Source: Glacieibacterium frigidum (GTDB taxonomy: Bacteria > Pseudomonadota > Alphaproteobacteria > Sphingomonadales > Sphingomonadaceae). Taken from it: a stretch of DNA of 64,000 nucleotides. The translations under genes and the position numbers were made by a program. This document shows, piece after piece, positions 44,581 through 54,282 of the stretch. The DNA is taken from positions 310,001 through 374,000 of the forward strand of contig NZ_VJWA01000001.1 of the NCBI RefSeq assembly GCF_007097155.1, written 5' to 3'. The stretch's first letter is position 1. Each line of letters starts with the position of its first letter. The notes below the pieces were generated by a model, which saw only the letters and a list, made by a program, of their open reading frames with translations, was not told where the DNA came from and did no database searches.

Positions 44581-45143
44581 GCGGCGGCCCGCCGGTGCTC
44601 GGCCAGTGCAGCGACGATTGCCTCGACCGTCACCTCGTGCGGCGAGGGCTTCGACGAGATGTGGATGTGCGCCTGCGCGTAGATCGGGTTCCGCACCGCG
44701 GCGAGTTCGGCAAGCACTTGCGCAGGATCGCGGTCCTTGAGCAGCGGCCGGTGCGAGCGCCGCGCGACGCGGTCGATCAGCGTCTGCAGATCGGCATCGA
44801 GCCACACCGCGATGGCGCGCGCCAGGATCAGCGCGCGTGTCTCGTCCTGGATGAAGGCGCCGCCGCCGGTCGCGATGACCTTGGCGGGCCCCTCGATCAG
44901 CCGCGCGATGACGCGCCGCTCGCCGTCGCGAAAATGCGCCTCGCCGTAGCGTTCGAAGATTTCGGCGACGCTCAGCCCGCTCGCGGTTTCGATCTCGGTA
45001 TCGGCATCGACGAAGGGCAGCCCGAGGCGGGCACTGAGCCGCCGGCCGATCGTCGACTTGCCGACTCCCATCAGCCCGACGAGCACGACGGGCTGCGCCG
45101 GTGCCCGTCCGCGCCGCGGCGTTGATTTCGCATCGCACTCCAT
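44577..45143 (-). CDS. aroK: Shikimate kinase
   Basis: A 188-residue P-loop kinase adding phosphate to shikimate. The motif [20 protein letters not shown] is the Walker A, followed by [10 protein letters not shown] (shikimate and magnesium binding), [12 protein letters not shown], and [15 protein letters not shown], then RPLLKDRDP for the lid. ATG 45143 gives about 20 extra residues before the P-loop; an upstream start at 45209 is possible but has poor context. Confidence 0.95.
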   Translation of the reverse strand: MECDAKSTPRRGRAPAQPVVLVGLMGVGKSTIGRRLSARLGLPFVDADTEIETASGLSVAEIFERYGEAHFRDGERRVIARLIEGPAKVIATGGGAFIQDETRALILARAIAVWLDADLQTLIDRVARRSHRPLLKDRDPAQVLAELAAVRNPIYAQAHIHISSKPSPHEVTVEAIVAALAEHRRAAA

Positions 45144-45211
45144 CGGCGTTCGATATACACGCGGGGCTTGAGCCGCCAAGGGTGCGGCGTTGGCCAAGCG
45201 TTGGGACATAC

Positions 45212-45352
45212 ATGGGTCGTCTGGTTCTCTGGATCTTCGTCATACTGCTGGTGATCGCCGTCGGCGGGCTGATCTGGCTCGGCACGGCGGACGTGCCGGC
45301 GCCGACCGCGCGGGTCGAAAAAGTGCTGCCGAATGCGCCTGCGGCGCCATAG
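45212..45352 (+). CDS. Small single-pass membrane protein
   Basis: A 46-residue protein from ATG 45212. One helix ([20 protein letters not shown]) is followed by a Pro/Ala-rich tail ([18 protein letters not shown]). No family is recognised. Its last 20 bases overlap the following secreted protein gene, so it is probably translated with it. It faces aroK divergently with a gap of 68 bp, which must contain both promoters. Confidence 0.65.
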   Translation: MGRLVLWIFVILLVIAVGGLIWLGTADVPAPTARVEKVLPNAPAAP

Positions 45353-47051
45353 GCTCGCGCTCGGCGGGCTGCTGACCGCGGCGTTGCTGGTCGCGCTGCC
45401 GGTCGTCTCGCAACAGGCCGACGCTCCCGAATCGCTGCTGCCCGAGGGGCTGGAGACCGCGCCCCCGCCGCCGGTGGAGAGCGCCGAACCCGTGATCGCG
45501 CCGGTTCCCGATGCGCCCGCAGCCGCGCTTGCCGTGCCCGAGGAAGCCGAGGTCGCGCCGAGCCCGTTCGACCTGCCCGCAGCGACGGGGCGCAGCATCG
45601 ACGTCGCCGGGCCGCTGCGGCTCGACAACGGCGGCTATGGCACGGCCGCATTCACCGGCAGCAACGGCCGCTTCGTCGCGGGGGTGCTGTATCGCCTCGA
45701 CACGCCGGTCGCGTCGCGCTGGGCGCATATCGTGCTGCGCCGTGCATTGCTCAGCGAATCGAGCGCGCCCGGCGGGATCGCGCCCGCCGACTGGATCGCG
45801 GCGCGGGCGCGGACCTTGCTCGCGATGGGCGAGGTCGACGGGGCGGTAGCGCTGGTCGATGCGGTGCCTGCCGACCGCTATTCGCCGTCGCTGTACCGCG
45901 TCGCAGGGCAGGCTCATTTGGCGGCGGCCGACATCGGCGGGCTGTGCCCGCTGGCGCAGACCGGCGTCGCGGTCAGCCGCGATCCGCTGTGGAAGCTGCT
46001 GACCGGCATGTGCGGCGCGATGTCCGGTGACGACCTGACCTCGGCCAGCGTCTTCGACCGGCTGAAGGGCAGCGACACGCTCGATCCGTTCGACCTGCAG
46101 CTTGCCGAGCGTGTCGCGACGCTGTCGGGGGGCGGCGGGCGCGCGGCGAATATCGAGTGGGAGACTGTGCCGCGGCTGACGCCGTACCGCTTCGGCGTTG
46201 CGGTCGCGGCGGGGGTGCGGGTGCCCGACGCGCGCCTGGCAGGCATGCCGCCCGGCTGGGTGCTGCGCGCGCCCGGCATCGGCGACACCGCACGGCTCGC
46301 GGCGGTGCGGCCGGCGGCGGCGCTGGGCATCGCGTCGGCGCAGGAGCTGGTGTCGACGATCGCCGCGACGGCGGATGACGAGGGTCTGGCGGGGTCGCCG
46401 GCGTCGCGGCTGCGCAGCGCCTATGCGGCTGCGTCGCTCGGCGACCGCTATGCCGCGCTGAAGGCGATCCGCGACGAGGCGAAGACCCCGCAAGCGCGCT
46501 ATGCCGCACTGCTGGAGACGGCACTTCCCGCCGCGCGCCTGCCCGTCGACAAGCGCCGGGCTGCCGAGGCGCCCGACGTGATCGCGGCACTGCTGGGGGT
46601 CGGGCTCGAGCGTGAGGCGCTGCGCTGGTGGCGCGTGCTCGACGGCAGCGACGCGGTGCCGCGCGCATGGGGCCTGCTCGCCAGCAGCGGCGGCGTGCCG
46701 GTGACGCCCGAGCGTTTCGAAACCTGGGCCGACGGCGACAACGACGAGCATCGGGCACGGCTGCTGCTCGCCGGGCTCGACGCGCTCGGCCGGACGCGCG
46801 GCGAGGGCTGGGCGGCGGTGCGCACCGACCTCGGCCTGACCCCGGTGTCCAACAGCTGGACGCGCGCGCTCGCATCGGCCGCAGCACGCGGCAGCGCGGG
46901 CGAGGTCGCGGTGCTCGCGGCGTCGGGGCTGCAGTGCGACTGGCGCGCGGTGCCGCCTGCACATTTCGGCGCGATCGTCGCGGCGTACGTCCGGGTCGGG
47001 CGCGCGCAGGAGGCGCGGCTGCTCGTTGCCGAGGCGGTCACGCGGGGGTGA
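45333..47051 (+). CDS. Large secreted hypothetical protein
   Basis: A 572-residue protein with signal peptide [21 protein letters not shown] Pro/Glu-rich linker (residues 45-85) is followed by a mostly helical, Ala-rich body that could form TPR- or HEAT-like repeats ([39 protein letters not shown]). Isolated cysteines occur ([21 protein letters not shown]). I do not recognise the family. Its frame overlaps the short upstream gene and ends in the xerD GTG (GTGA), so it is coupled to xerD. Confidence 0.72.
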   Translation: MRLRRHRLALGGLLTAALLVALPVVSQQADAPESLLPEGLETAPPPPVESAEPVIAPVPDAPAAALAVPEEAEVAPSPFDLPAATGRSIDVAGPLRLDNGGYGTAAFTGSNGRFVAGVLYRLDTPVASRWAHIVLRRALLSESSAPGGIAPADWIAARARTLLAMGEVDGAVALVDAVPADRYSPSLYRVAGQAHLAAADIGGLCPLAQTGVAVSRDPLWKLLTGMCGAMSGDDLTSASVFDRLKGSDTLDPFDLQLAERVATLSGGGGRAANIEWETVPRLTPYRFGVAVAAGVRVPDARLAGMPPGWVLRAPGIGDTARLAAVRPAAALGIASAQELVSTIAATADDEGLAGSPASRLRSAYAAASLGDRYAALKAIRDEAKTPQARYAALLETALPAARLPVDKRRAAEAPDVIAALLGVGLEREALRWWRVLDGSDAVPRAWGLLASSGGVPVTPERFETWADGDNDEHRARLLLAGLDALGRTRGEGWAAVRTDLGLTPVSNSWTRALASAAARGSAGEVAVLAASGLQCDWRAVPPAHFGAIVAAYVRVGRAQEARLLVAEAVTRG

Positions 47052-47953
47052 CGCGCCCCGACCTGTCGGACGGCTCCTTAACAGACGGGGGCGCCATCGC
47101 GCTGTATCTCGACATGCTGGCCGCCGAACAGGGCGCGGCGAAAAACACGCTGCTGGCCTATGGCCGCGACCTGCGGCTGGCGAGTGAAGATTTGTCCGGA
47201 CAATTGGCGCGCGCTGCGCCCGCCGACCTGGCGCGGCTCGTCGCGGGGTGGTCGGGCCTCGCGCGTGCCACGGTGGCGCGCAAGGGGTCGGTGCTGCGCC
47301 GCTTCTTCGCGTTCCTCGCCGCCGAGGGGCACCGCGCCGACGATCCGGCGCAGCTGATCGAGGCGCCCGCCCCGGCGCGGCCCCTGCCCAAGACGCTCGC
47401 CGAGGGGGACGTCGCGCGATTGTTCGCGGTGCTGAGCGAACGGCTCGCCGCCGATGCTTCGCCCGCAAACCTGCGCCTATCGGCCCTCGTCGAGCTGCTC
47501 TACGGGTCGGGCCTGCGCGCCACCGAGCTCGTCTCGCTGCCGCGCCATGCCGTCCGCACCGGCCAGGGGCACGCCATCCTGACCGGCAAGGGCGGCAAGC
47601 AGCGCCTGGTCCCCGTCGGCGGTGCCGCCGAGCGCGCCGTCGCGGCGCATGCCGCCAACGTCGCGCCCGGGGAGCGCTACCTGTTCCCCAGCGGCGCGAG
47701 CCACCTCAGCCGCGTCCGCCTGTTCCAGCTGCTGAAGGGACTCGCGGCCGAAGCCGGCATTCCGCCCGCGCGGATCAGCCCCCATGTGCTTCGCCACGCC
47801 TTCGCGACCCACCTCCTCGAAGGCGGCGCCGACCTGCGCACGCTGCAGACCCTGCTCGGCCACGCCGACATCGCGACGACGCAGATCTACACCCACGTCC
47901 AGTCGAAGGCGCTCGTCGACCTCGTCAACACGCGGCATCCGCTCGCCGACTAG
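47048..47953 (+). CDS. xerD: Tyrosine recombinase XerD
   Basis: A 301-residue site-specific recombinase that, with XerC, resolves chromosome dimers at dif under FtsK control. The N-terminal SAM-like core-binding domain ([20 protein letters not shown]) is followed by the catalytic domain with Arg157 in [14 protein letters not shown], the [11 protein letters not shown] lysine strand, [20 protein letters not shown] (HxxR), [11 protein letters not shown] and the nucleophile Tyr281 in IYTHV. GTG 47048 overlaps the preceding gene. It is a chromosomal recombinase, not a phage integrase. Confidence 0.95.
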   Translation: MTRPDLSDGSLTDGGAIALYLDMLAAEQGAAKNTLLAYGRDLRLASEDLSGQLARAAPADLARLVAGWSGLARATVARKGSVLRRFFAFLAAEGHRADDPAQLIEAPAPARPLPKTLAEGDVARLFAVLSERLAADASPANLRLSALVELLYGSGLRATELVSLPRHAVRTGQGHAILTGKGGKQRLVPVGGAAERAVAAHAANVAPGERYLFPSGASHLSRVRLFQLLKGLAAEAGIPPARISPHVLRHAFATHLLEGGADLRTLQTLLGHADIATTQIYTHVQSKALVDLVNTRHPLAD

Positions 47954-47986
47954 GTTTCCGCGAAAACGCCCTATATCGTGGGCGCA

Positions 47987-48418
47987 ATGTCCGAGCCGCT
48001 CTACAACACCGCGATCCTCCGCCTCGCCGCCACGCCTGCGTCGCCGCGGCTTGCCGACGCCCAGGCGAGCGCCGTGCGGGTCTCGCCGATCTGCGGCAGC
48101 CGGGTGACGGTCGACGTCGATCTCGACGATGCAGGGCGCGTCGCGGCGTTCGGGCAGGAGGTGCGCGCCTGCGCGCTGGGCCAGGCGGCGGCGGCGCTGC
48201 TCGACGCGAACGTCGTCGGGCGGTCGGCGGTCGAGCTCACCACCGCGCGTGACGATCTGGCTGCGTTCCTGAAGGGCACGCGCGACGACGCGGGCGACTG
48301 GCCCGGCCTCGACATCTTTGCCCCCGCACGGCCGCACAAGGCGCGCCACGCCTCGATCCTGCTCGCCTTCGACGCAGCCGCCGCTGCTGCCGAGGATGCC
48401 GCGAAGGTGCCTGCGTGA
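47987..48418 (+). CDS. NifU-like Fe-S scaffold protein lacking the third cysteine
   Basis: A 143-residue protein of the IscU/SufU N-terminal fold. ATG 47987. Two of the three usual cluster cysteines are present, Cys36 in SPICGSRVT and Cys62 in VRACALGQAA, with the same 26-residue spacing as IscU. The usual third cysteine region reads ARPHKARHASILLAF; it has no Cys but has His121. It may carry clusters differently, or act only as a sulfur acceptor. It overlaps the antiporter start (GTGA). Confidence 0.82.
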   Translation: MSEPLYNTAILRLAATPASPRLADAQASAVRVSPICGSRVTVDVDLDDAGRVAAFGQEVRACALGQAAAALLDANVVGRSAVELTTARDDLAAFLKGTRDDAGDWPGLDIFAPARPHKARHASILLAFDAAAAAAEDAAKVPA

Positions 48419-50352
48419 CGGGGCACGACAGCACGATCCTGCGCGACACCGTCGCCTATTTCGCCGCCGTCGTCGTCATCGTGCCCTTGTTCAGCCGCTT
48501 CGGGCTGGGCGCGGTGCTCGGCTATCTCGCGGCGGGAATCGTCATCGGGCCGTCGCTCTTGGGCCTCGTGCAGGACCCCGAATCGGCGAGCGGGTTGGCC
48601 GAATTCGGCATCGTGCTGCTGCTGTTCGTCATCGGGCTCGAACTCAAGCCATCGCGGCTGTGGTCGCTCAGGCGCGACATCTTCGGGCTGGGCGCCTCGC
48701 AAGTCGTCGTCTGCGGCCTCGCGCTGACCGCCGTCCTGATGGCGCTGACCTCGCTCAGCTGGCAGGCGGCGCTCGTCGTCGGGCTGCCGCTGGGGCTCAG
48801 CTCGACCGCGCTGGTCATGCAGCTGCTCGCCGAGAAGGACATCACCAACACGCCGTTCGGAACGCGCAGCTTCTCGATGCTGCTGTTCCAGGATCTGGCG
48901 ATTGTGCCGCTGCTGACCATCGTCGCGGCGCTGTCGCGCGTGCCGCCGCCGCCCGGCCTGCCGCCGGCCCTCGACGGATTGCAGACGCAGGCGCTGCGTA
49001 TCATCGAATTCACGCCGCTGACCATCGTACCGGGCTGGCTGCAGGGGCTGGTGACCGTCGTCGCCCTCGGCCTGCTGGTGCTCATCGGGCGCTACGGGCT
49101 CAACCCCGCCTTTCGCCTGATCGGCCAGTTGCGCGTGCGCGAGGCCTTCGCTGCCGCCGCTCTGCTCACCGTGCTCGGCGCGGCGCTGCTGATGCAGAGC
49201 CTCGGGCTGTCGATGGCACTCGGCGCCTTCGTCGCGGGCGTGATGCTCGCCGAATCGCCGTACCGCCATGCGCTCGAGGCCGATATCGAGCCGTTCCGCG
49301 GCTTGCTGCTGGGCCTGTTCTTCGTGTCGGTCGGGATGACGCTCGATCTGAACGTCGTGCGCGACCAGTTCGGGCTGATCGTGCTTCTCGTGATCGCTGT
49401 CCTTGCGACCAAGACGATCGTCATCGGGCTGCTGGCGCGCGCGTTCGGGACCGGCTGGCTGCGCGCCTTCCAGATGGGCCTGCTGCTCGCGCAGGGCGGC
49501 GAGTTCGGCTTCGTGCTGTTCGCGGCCGCCCAGCAGGGTGCGCTGATCTCGGGCACCGCGGCGCAATTGTTCGGCGCGGTGGTGACGCTGTCGATGGTGC
49601 TGACGCCGCTGCTCGTGCGCCTCGCCAGCCGCTTCAACCCGGCCGAGGTGGCGCGCACCGACCTCGACGGGCCCGAGGCGGCGGCGCCTCAGGATGCCGC
49701 GGCGCGGGTGCTGCTGGTCGGCGGCGGGCGCTTCGGTCAGGGCGTCGCGCAGATGCTGCTGGCGCGCGGCGTCGAGGTGATCGCGATCGACAATGACCCC
49801 GAGCTGATCGACGTCAGTCGCCTGTTCGGCAACCGCGTCTATTTCGGCGACGGGCGGCGGGTCGACATATTGCGCGCTGCGGGCGCGGAAAACGCGCAGG
49901 CGGTCGTACTGGCGATCGACGGCAAATGGGACGTCGGCATCATCCAGCCGATCCGCGACGCCTTCCCCGACCTCAAGATCGTCGCGCGCACCTACGACCG
50001 CATCCACCTGCTCGACCTGCTGCGCCTCCACCCCGAGGTGACCGCGGTCCGCGAGGTGTTCGACAGCGGCGTCGCCGCGGGCCGGGCGACGCTGGAGGAG
50101 CTCGGCACTCCGCCCGAGACGATCGCGGCGATCGAGGCCGAGTTCCGCCGCCGCGACGGCGAACGCCTCGAACTCCAGCTGTGCAGTGGCGACCAGCTGT
50201 CGGGGGCCGAGCGTCTATTCCGCCCCGGCGTGGCCTTCATCCCCGAGGCGATGGGCGAGATTCCCTTTGCCGGGCCAATTGACGCCGATGACGGCGCGCC
50301 GTCACCGCAAGCCGACCTCCTGGTCTTGCAGGGCGAGCCCGTGCGCGCCTAG
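48415..50352 (+). CDS. CPA2-family cation/proton antiporter with RCK domain
   Basis: A 645-residue membrane protein. It has about 12 helices: DTVAYFAAVVVIVPLFSRFG, GIVIGPSLLGLVQDP, FGIVLLLFVIGLELKPSRLW, GLPLGLSSTALVMQLLAEK, MALGAFVAGVMLAESPYRHA and FFVSVGMTLDLNVVRDQFGL, all typical of KefB/KefC. Residues about 430-560 form the RCK-N domain (VLLVGGGRFGQGVAQMLLAR, VIAIDNDPELIDVSRLFG). It likely extrudes K+ in a glutathione- or pH-responsive way; no KefF/KefG-type partner gene is seen. GTG 48415 overlaps the NifU-like stop. Confidence 0.92.
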   Translation: MTGHDSTILRDTVAYFAAVVVIVPLFSRFGLGAVLGYLAAGIVIGPSLLGLVQDPESASGLAEFGIVLLLFVIGLELKPSRLWSLRRDIFGLGASQVVVCGLALTAVLMALTSLSWQAALVVGLPLGLSSTALVMQLLAEKDITNTPFGTRSFSMLLFQDLAIVPLLTIVAALSRVPPPPGLPPALDGLQTQALRIIEFTPLTIVPGWLQGLVTVVALGLLVLIGRYGLNPAFRLIGQLRVREAFAAAALLTVLGAALLMQSLGLSMALGAFVAGVMLAESPYRHALEADIEPFRGLLLGLFFVSVGMTLDLNVVRDQFGLIVLLVIAVLATKTIVIGLLARAFGTGWLRAFQMGLLLAQGGEFGFVLFAAAQQGALISGTAAQLFGAVVTLSMVLTPLLVRLASRFNPAEVARTDLDGPEAAAPQDAAARVLLVGGGRFGQGVAQMLLARGVEVIAIDNDPELIDVSRLFGNRVYFGDGRRVDILRAAGAENAQAVVLAIDGKWDVGIIQPIRDAFPDLKIVARTYDRIHLLDLLRLHPEVTAVREVFDSGVAAGRATLEELGTPPETIAAIEAEFRRRDGERLELQLCSGDQLSGAERLFRPGVAFIPEAMGEIPFAGPIDADDGAPSPQADLLVLQGEPVRA

Positions 50353-50385
50353 GACGCCTGCATCCCAAAATGCGAGCCAGTAGTC

Positions 50386-51885
50386 ATGCGTGATATCGAC
50401 CATTTCATCGGCGGCGTGAGCGTCGCCGGGACCTCCGGCCGCTTCGGCGACGTCTTCGACCCCAATACCGGGCGGGTGCAGGCGCGTGTCCAGCTCGCCA
50501 CCGCCGCCGAACTCGACGCGGCGGTCGCGGTCGCGGCGCAGGCGCAGCCCGCCTGGGCGGCGACCAACCCGCAGCGCCGCGCGCGCGTGCTGTTCGAGTT
50601 CAAGCGCCTCGTCGAGCGCGACATCGAGGGCCTCGCCGAGCTGCTGTCGAGCGAGCACGGCAAGGTGATCGCGGACTCGAAGGGCGACATCCAGCGCGGG
50701 CTCGAGGTCATCGAGTTCGCCTGCGGCATCCCGCACCTGATCAAGGGCGAGTTCACCCACGGCGCCGGGCCGGGGATCGACATCTATTCGATGCGCCTGC
50801 CGCTCGGCGTCGGCGCCGGCATCACGCCGTTCAATTTCCCGGGCATGATCCCGATGTGGATGTTCGGCGTCGCGCTGGCGTGCGGGAACTCCTTCATCCT
50901 CAAGCCATCGGAGCGCGACCCGTCGCTACCCGTTGAGCTGGCGAAGCTGCTGATGGAGGCGGGGCTCCCCGCGGGCGTCTTGAACGTCGTCCACGGCGAC
51001 AAGGAGGTCGTCGACGCGATCCTCGACAATCGGTCGATCAAGGCGGTCAGCTTCGTCGGGTCGAGCGACATCGCCCACCACGTCTATTCACGCGGCACCG
51101 CGAATGGCAAGCGCGTCCAGGCGATGGGCGGGGCAAAGAACCACGGCATCGTCATGCCCGATGCCGACATCGACCAGGTCGTCGCCGACCTGTCGGGCGC
51201 GGCGTTCGGCAGCGCGGGCGAGCGCTGCATGGCGCTGCCGGTGGTGGTGCCCGTCGGCGAAGGCACGGCCGCGACGCTGCGCGAGAAGCTGCTACCCGCG
51301 ATCGCGGGCTTGCGCATCGGCGTGTCGACCGACCGCGATGCGCACTACGGCCCGGTGGTCAACGCCGCGCACCGGGCGCGGATCGAAGACTATATCCAGA
51401 TGGGCGTCGACGAGGGCGCCGAGCTCGTCGTCGACGGACGCGGCTTCGCGCTGCAGGGGCACGAGGAGGGCTTCTTCATCGGCCCGACGCTGTTCGACCA
51501 TGTTCGCGCCAACATGCGCTCTTATCAGGAGGAAATCTTCGGCCCTGTGCTGCAGATCGTCCGCGCCGAGACGCTGGCGCACGCGACCGCGCTGGCGTCC
51601 GACCACCAGTACGGCAACGGCGTCGCGATCTTCACGCGCAACGGTGCCGCGGCGCGCGACTTCGCGGCGAACGTCGAGGTCGGCATGGTCGGCGTCAACG
51701 TGCCGATCCCGGTGCCTGTCGCCTACCACAGCTTCGGTGGCTGGAAGCGCTCGGGCTTCGGCGATCACAACCAGCACGGCATGGAAGGCGTGCGCTTCTG
51801 GACACGCGTCAAGACCGTCACCCAGCGCTGGCCCGCCGGCGGCGTGCTCGACGATTCGAGCTTTGTCATCCCGACGATGGCGTAG
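50386..51885 (+). CDS. mmsA: Methylmalonate-semialdehyde dehydrogenase
   Basis: A 499-residue CoA-dependent aldehyde dehydrogenase (valine, inositol and beta-alanine breakdown). It has GRVQARVQLATAAELDAAVA, the nucleotide loop SFVGSSDIAHHVYSRG, NHGIVMPDADIDQVVADLSG, Cys281 in GSAGERCMALPV, and the C-terminal FWTRVKTVTQRWP signature characteristic of MMSDH. No other valine catabolic genes are nearby. ATG 50386 follows a short gap after the antiporter. Confidence 0.95.
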   Translation: MRDIDHFIGGVSVAGTSGRFGDVFDPNTGRVQARVQLATAAELDAAVAVAAQAQPAWAATNPQRRARVLFEFKRLVERDIEGLAELLSSEHGKVIADSKGDIQRGLEVIEFACGIPHLIKGEFTHGAGPGIDIYSMRLPLGVGAGITPFNFPGMIPMWMFGVALACGNSFILKPSERDPSLPVELAKLLMEAGLPAGVLNVVHGDKEVVDAILDNRSIKAVSFVGSSDIAHHVYSRGTANGKRVQAMGGAKNHGIVMPDADIDQVVADLSGAAFGSAGERCMALPVVVPVGEGTAATLREKLLPAIAGLRIGVSTDRDAHYGPVVNAAHRARIEDYIQMGVDEGAELVVDGRGFALQGHEEGFFIGPTLFDHVRANMRSYQEEIFGPVLQIVRAETLAHATALASDHQYGNGVAIFTRNGAAARDFAANVEVGMVGVNVPIPVPVAYHSFGGWKRSGFGDHNQHGMEGVRFWTRVKTVTQRWPAGGVLDDSSFVIPTMA

Positions 51886-51936
51886 ATACTCGCGCATCGG
51901 GGGCCGCGACTTCGCGCGCGCCGAGGAGGCGCGGCG

Positions 51937-54282
51937 ATGCGCGAGAAGGAACTGCGGCTGGCGCTGGTCTGCTACGGCGGCGTCAGTCTCGCGGTCTATA
52001 TGCACGGCATCACCAAGGAGGTGTGGAAGCTCCTCCGGGCGTCGGCCGCGCGCGGTGCGCCCTATGGCGCGACGCCGGTCGTCGTCCATGATACGGAAGC
52101 CGTCTACCTCGAGCTGCTCGACGCGCTGAGCCCGCACCTCAATTTGCGCGTGCTGACCGACATCGTCGCTGGCGCCAGCGCAGGCGGCATCAACGGCATC
52201 CTGCTCGGCCACGCCATCGCGGGCGGGCACGATATGGAGCCGCTGCGCGACCTGTGGCTCAACGGCGCCGATGTCGAGAAGCTGCTCGAGCCGATCGGTG
52301 CTGCCCGACGCTTCAGCAAATGGTGGGCGTCGCCGCTCGTGTGGTGGGCGCGGCGCCGCGGCATCGGCATGGACATGGCCGAACCCGCCGTCCAGGCCGA
52401 GGTCCAGTCGAAACTGTCGCGCCTGATGCGCAGCCGCTGGTTCAAGCCGCCGTTCTCGGGCGATGCCTTCACCCGCATGCTGTACGACGCGCTGGCGGCA
52501 ATGGAAGAGGGCGAGCGCGGCCCCGCGCTGATCCCCGCCGGCCAGCCGCTCGACCTGTTCGTCACCGTCACCGACTATCACGGCGCGCCCGAGCACCTCC
52601 GCCTGCATTCGCCACCCGACATCGTCGAAACCGAGCATCGCCTGATCATCGCCTTCCACTCGGCGGGCAGCGCCCCCGGCTGCGGCGCCGATGTGGACGA
52701 GCCGTGCGCGCGCAGCCTCGGCCACCGCGCCGAGCTGACCTTCGCGGCGCGCGCCACCGCGTCCTTCCCGGGCGCCTTCCCGCCGGCGCGCATCGGCGAG
52801 GTCGACCTCGTCGTGAAGGCGCGCCACGAGCAGTGGCCGGAGCGCGAGGCGTTCCTCGCGCGGCTGTTCCCGCAGCGCACCAACTATGCCGACGCGACGC
52901 TGATCGACGGCAGCGTCCTCAACAACCGCCCGTTCGGCCCGGCGATCGAGGCGCTGCGCCACCGCCCGGCGCACCGCGAGGTCGACCGCCGCTTCGTCTA
53001 TATCGACCCCAAACCGGGCATGCATCGCACCCTCGCGGGCAATCCGAGTGCGCTGCCGGGCTGGTTCTCGACCGTGCTGCGCAGCCTTGCCGACATCCCG
53101 CGCGAACAGCCGATCCGCGACAATCTCGCGGCGATCGCGGCGCTGTCGGCACGCGTCCGGCGGCTGCGCTTCGTCGTCGACGGCATGACGCCGCAGGTCG
53201 ATGCGGCGATCGAGCGCGCCGTCGGGCCGCGCTTCTTCCTGTTCCGACTGACGCCCGCGCGCCTGTCCGACTGGCGCACCCGCACCAACGGTGTCGCGGC
53301 GAAGGAGGCGGGGTTCGCCTATGCGGCGTACGCGCAGCTGAAGCTCAGCCATGTCGTAGAGAGCGTCGTCGCGCGGCTCAACCTGCTCGGCGACCATGCG
53401 GCGCGGGGTACCGAGGAGGCGACGCGCGCGGCGGTCTGGGCGGCGGTGCGCGCGCACGGCTTCGACGCGGTCGCTGCGGCCACCGCACGCGGCGGCGCGG
53501 CATCGGAGTTCGTGATCTTCCTGCGCACCTTCGACCTTGGTTTCCGCATCCGCCGCCTGCGGTTCCTGATCCGCCGCGTCAACGCGCTGGTGCAGGGTTT
53601 GGGGGACATCGCCGAGCGGCGCGCGGTGGAGGGGGTCAAGGCGGCGCTGTACCAGATCCTCGCGCCGTATCTCGATCGCCGCCGCGCGGGCTTCTACGAC
53701 GAGGTGCTGCGCGAGGCGTGCGCGAACGATCCTTCAGGCAATCTGTCGGCGCTGGGCGAGGCGATGGACCTGCGCGACCTCGACACGCTGAGCGACGAGC
53801 GGCTGACGCAGGTGCTGGCGGGCGTGCCCTCGCCGCTGCGCCGCGCCATGCTGCGCGCCTATCTCGGTTTTCCCTTCTACGACATCGCGATGCTGCCGCT
53901 GCTCGAGGGCGACGGCATCGACGAGTTCGACGAGATCCTGGTCGACCGCATCTCCCCCGACGACGCCCAGTCGATCCGCCGGGGCGGCGCTGCGGCGACG
54001 CTTAAGGGCATCCAGTTCAACGCCTTCGGCGCCTTCTTCAGCCGTGCCTACCGCGAGAACGACTATCTGTGGGGCCGCCTGCACGCCGCCGAGCGGCTGA
54101 TCGACATCGTCGTTTCGACGCTGCCGCCGGGGACGCCGTTCGACCCGGTGCCCTATAAGCGAAGGGCGTTCCACGCCGTGCTCGACGCGGAACGCCCCTA
54201 TCTGACGTCTATCCCAGAGCTGATTGCCAGCCTGGAGACGGAGATCAGTACGCCACGACCCGGCGACGGCGGCGCTCCATGA
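51937..54282 (+). CDS. Large patatin-like phospholipase (DUF3376-type)
   Basis: A 781-residue protein. The N-terminal patatin fold begins RLALVCYGGVSLAVYMHGIT (oxyanion loop) and has the nucleophile Ser81 in AGASAGGINGI (GxSxG) and Asp324 in LIDGSVLNNRPF. The remainder (residues 400-781) is a helical domain of the DUF3376 type, with a Tyr/Pro-rich C-terminus. No signal or membrane helix is seen, so it is cytoplasmic or membrane-associated. It would release fatty acids from phospholipids. ATG 51937. Its end overlaps the convergent PEP-CTERM gene by 38 bp. Confidence 0.9.
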   Translation: MREKELRLALVCYGGVSLAVYMHGITKEVWKLLRASAARGAPYGATPVVVHDTEAVYLELLDALSPHLNLRVLTDIVAGASAGGINGILLGHAIAGGHDMEPLRDLWLNGADVEKLLEPIGAARRFSKWWASPLVWWARRRGIGMDMAEPAVQAEVQSKLSRLMRSRWFKPPFSGDAFTRMLYDALAAMEEGERGPALIPAGQPLDLFVTVTDYHGAPEHLRLHSPPDIVETEHRLIIAFHSAGSAPGCGADVDEPCARSLGHRAELTFAARATASFPGAFPPARIGEVDLVVKARHEQWPEREAFLARLFPQRTNYADATLIDGSVLNNRPFGPAIEALRHRPAHREVDRRFVYIDPKPGMHRTLAGNPSALPGWFSTVLRSLADIPREQPIRDNLAAIAALSARVRRLRFVVDGMTPQVDAAIERAVGPRFFLFRLTPARLSDWRTRTNGVAAKEAGFAYAAYAQLKLSHVVESVVARLNLLGDHAARGTEEATRAAVWAAVRAHGFDAVAAATARGGAASEFVIFLRTFDLGFRIRRLRFLIRRVNALVQGLGDIAERRAVEGVKAALYQILAPYLDRRRAGFYDEVLREACANDPSGNLSALGEAMDLRDLDTLSDERLTQVLAGVPSPLRRAMLRAYLGFPFYDIAMLPLLEGDGIDEFDEILVDRISPDDAQSIRRGGAAATLKGIQFNAFGAFFSRAYRENDYLWGRLHAAERLIDIVVSTLPPGTPFDPVPYKRRAFHAVLDAERPYLTSIPELIASLETEISTPRPGDGGAP

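Noticed and set aside
47048-47953. Integrase suggesting a mobile element
   Set aside because: All features match housekeeping XerD; no att sites, phage genes or tRNA were seen.
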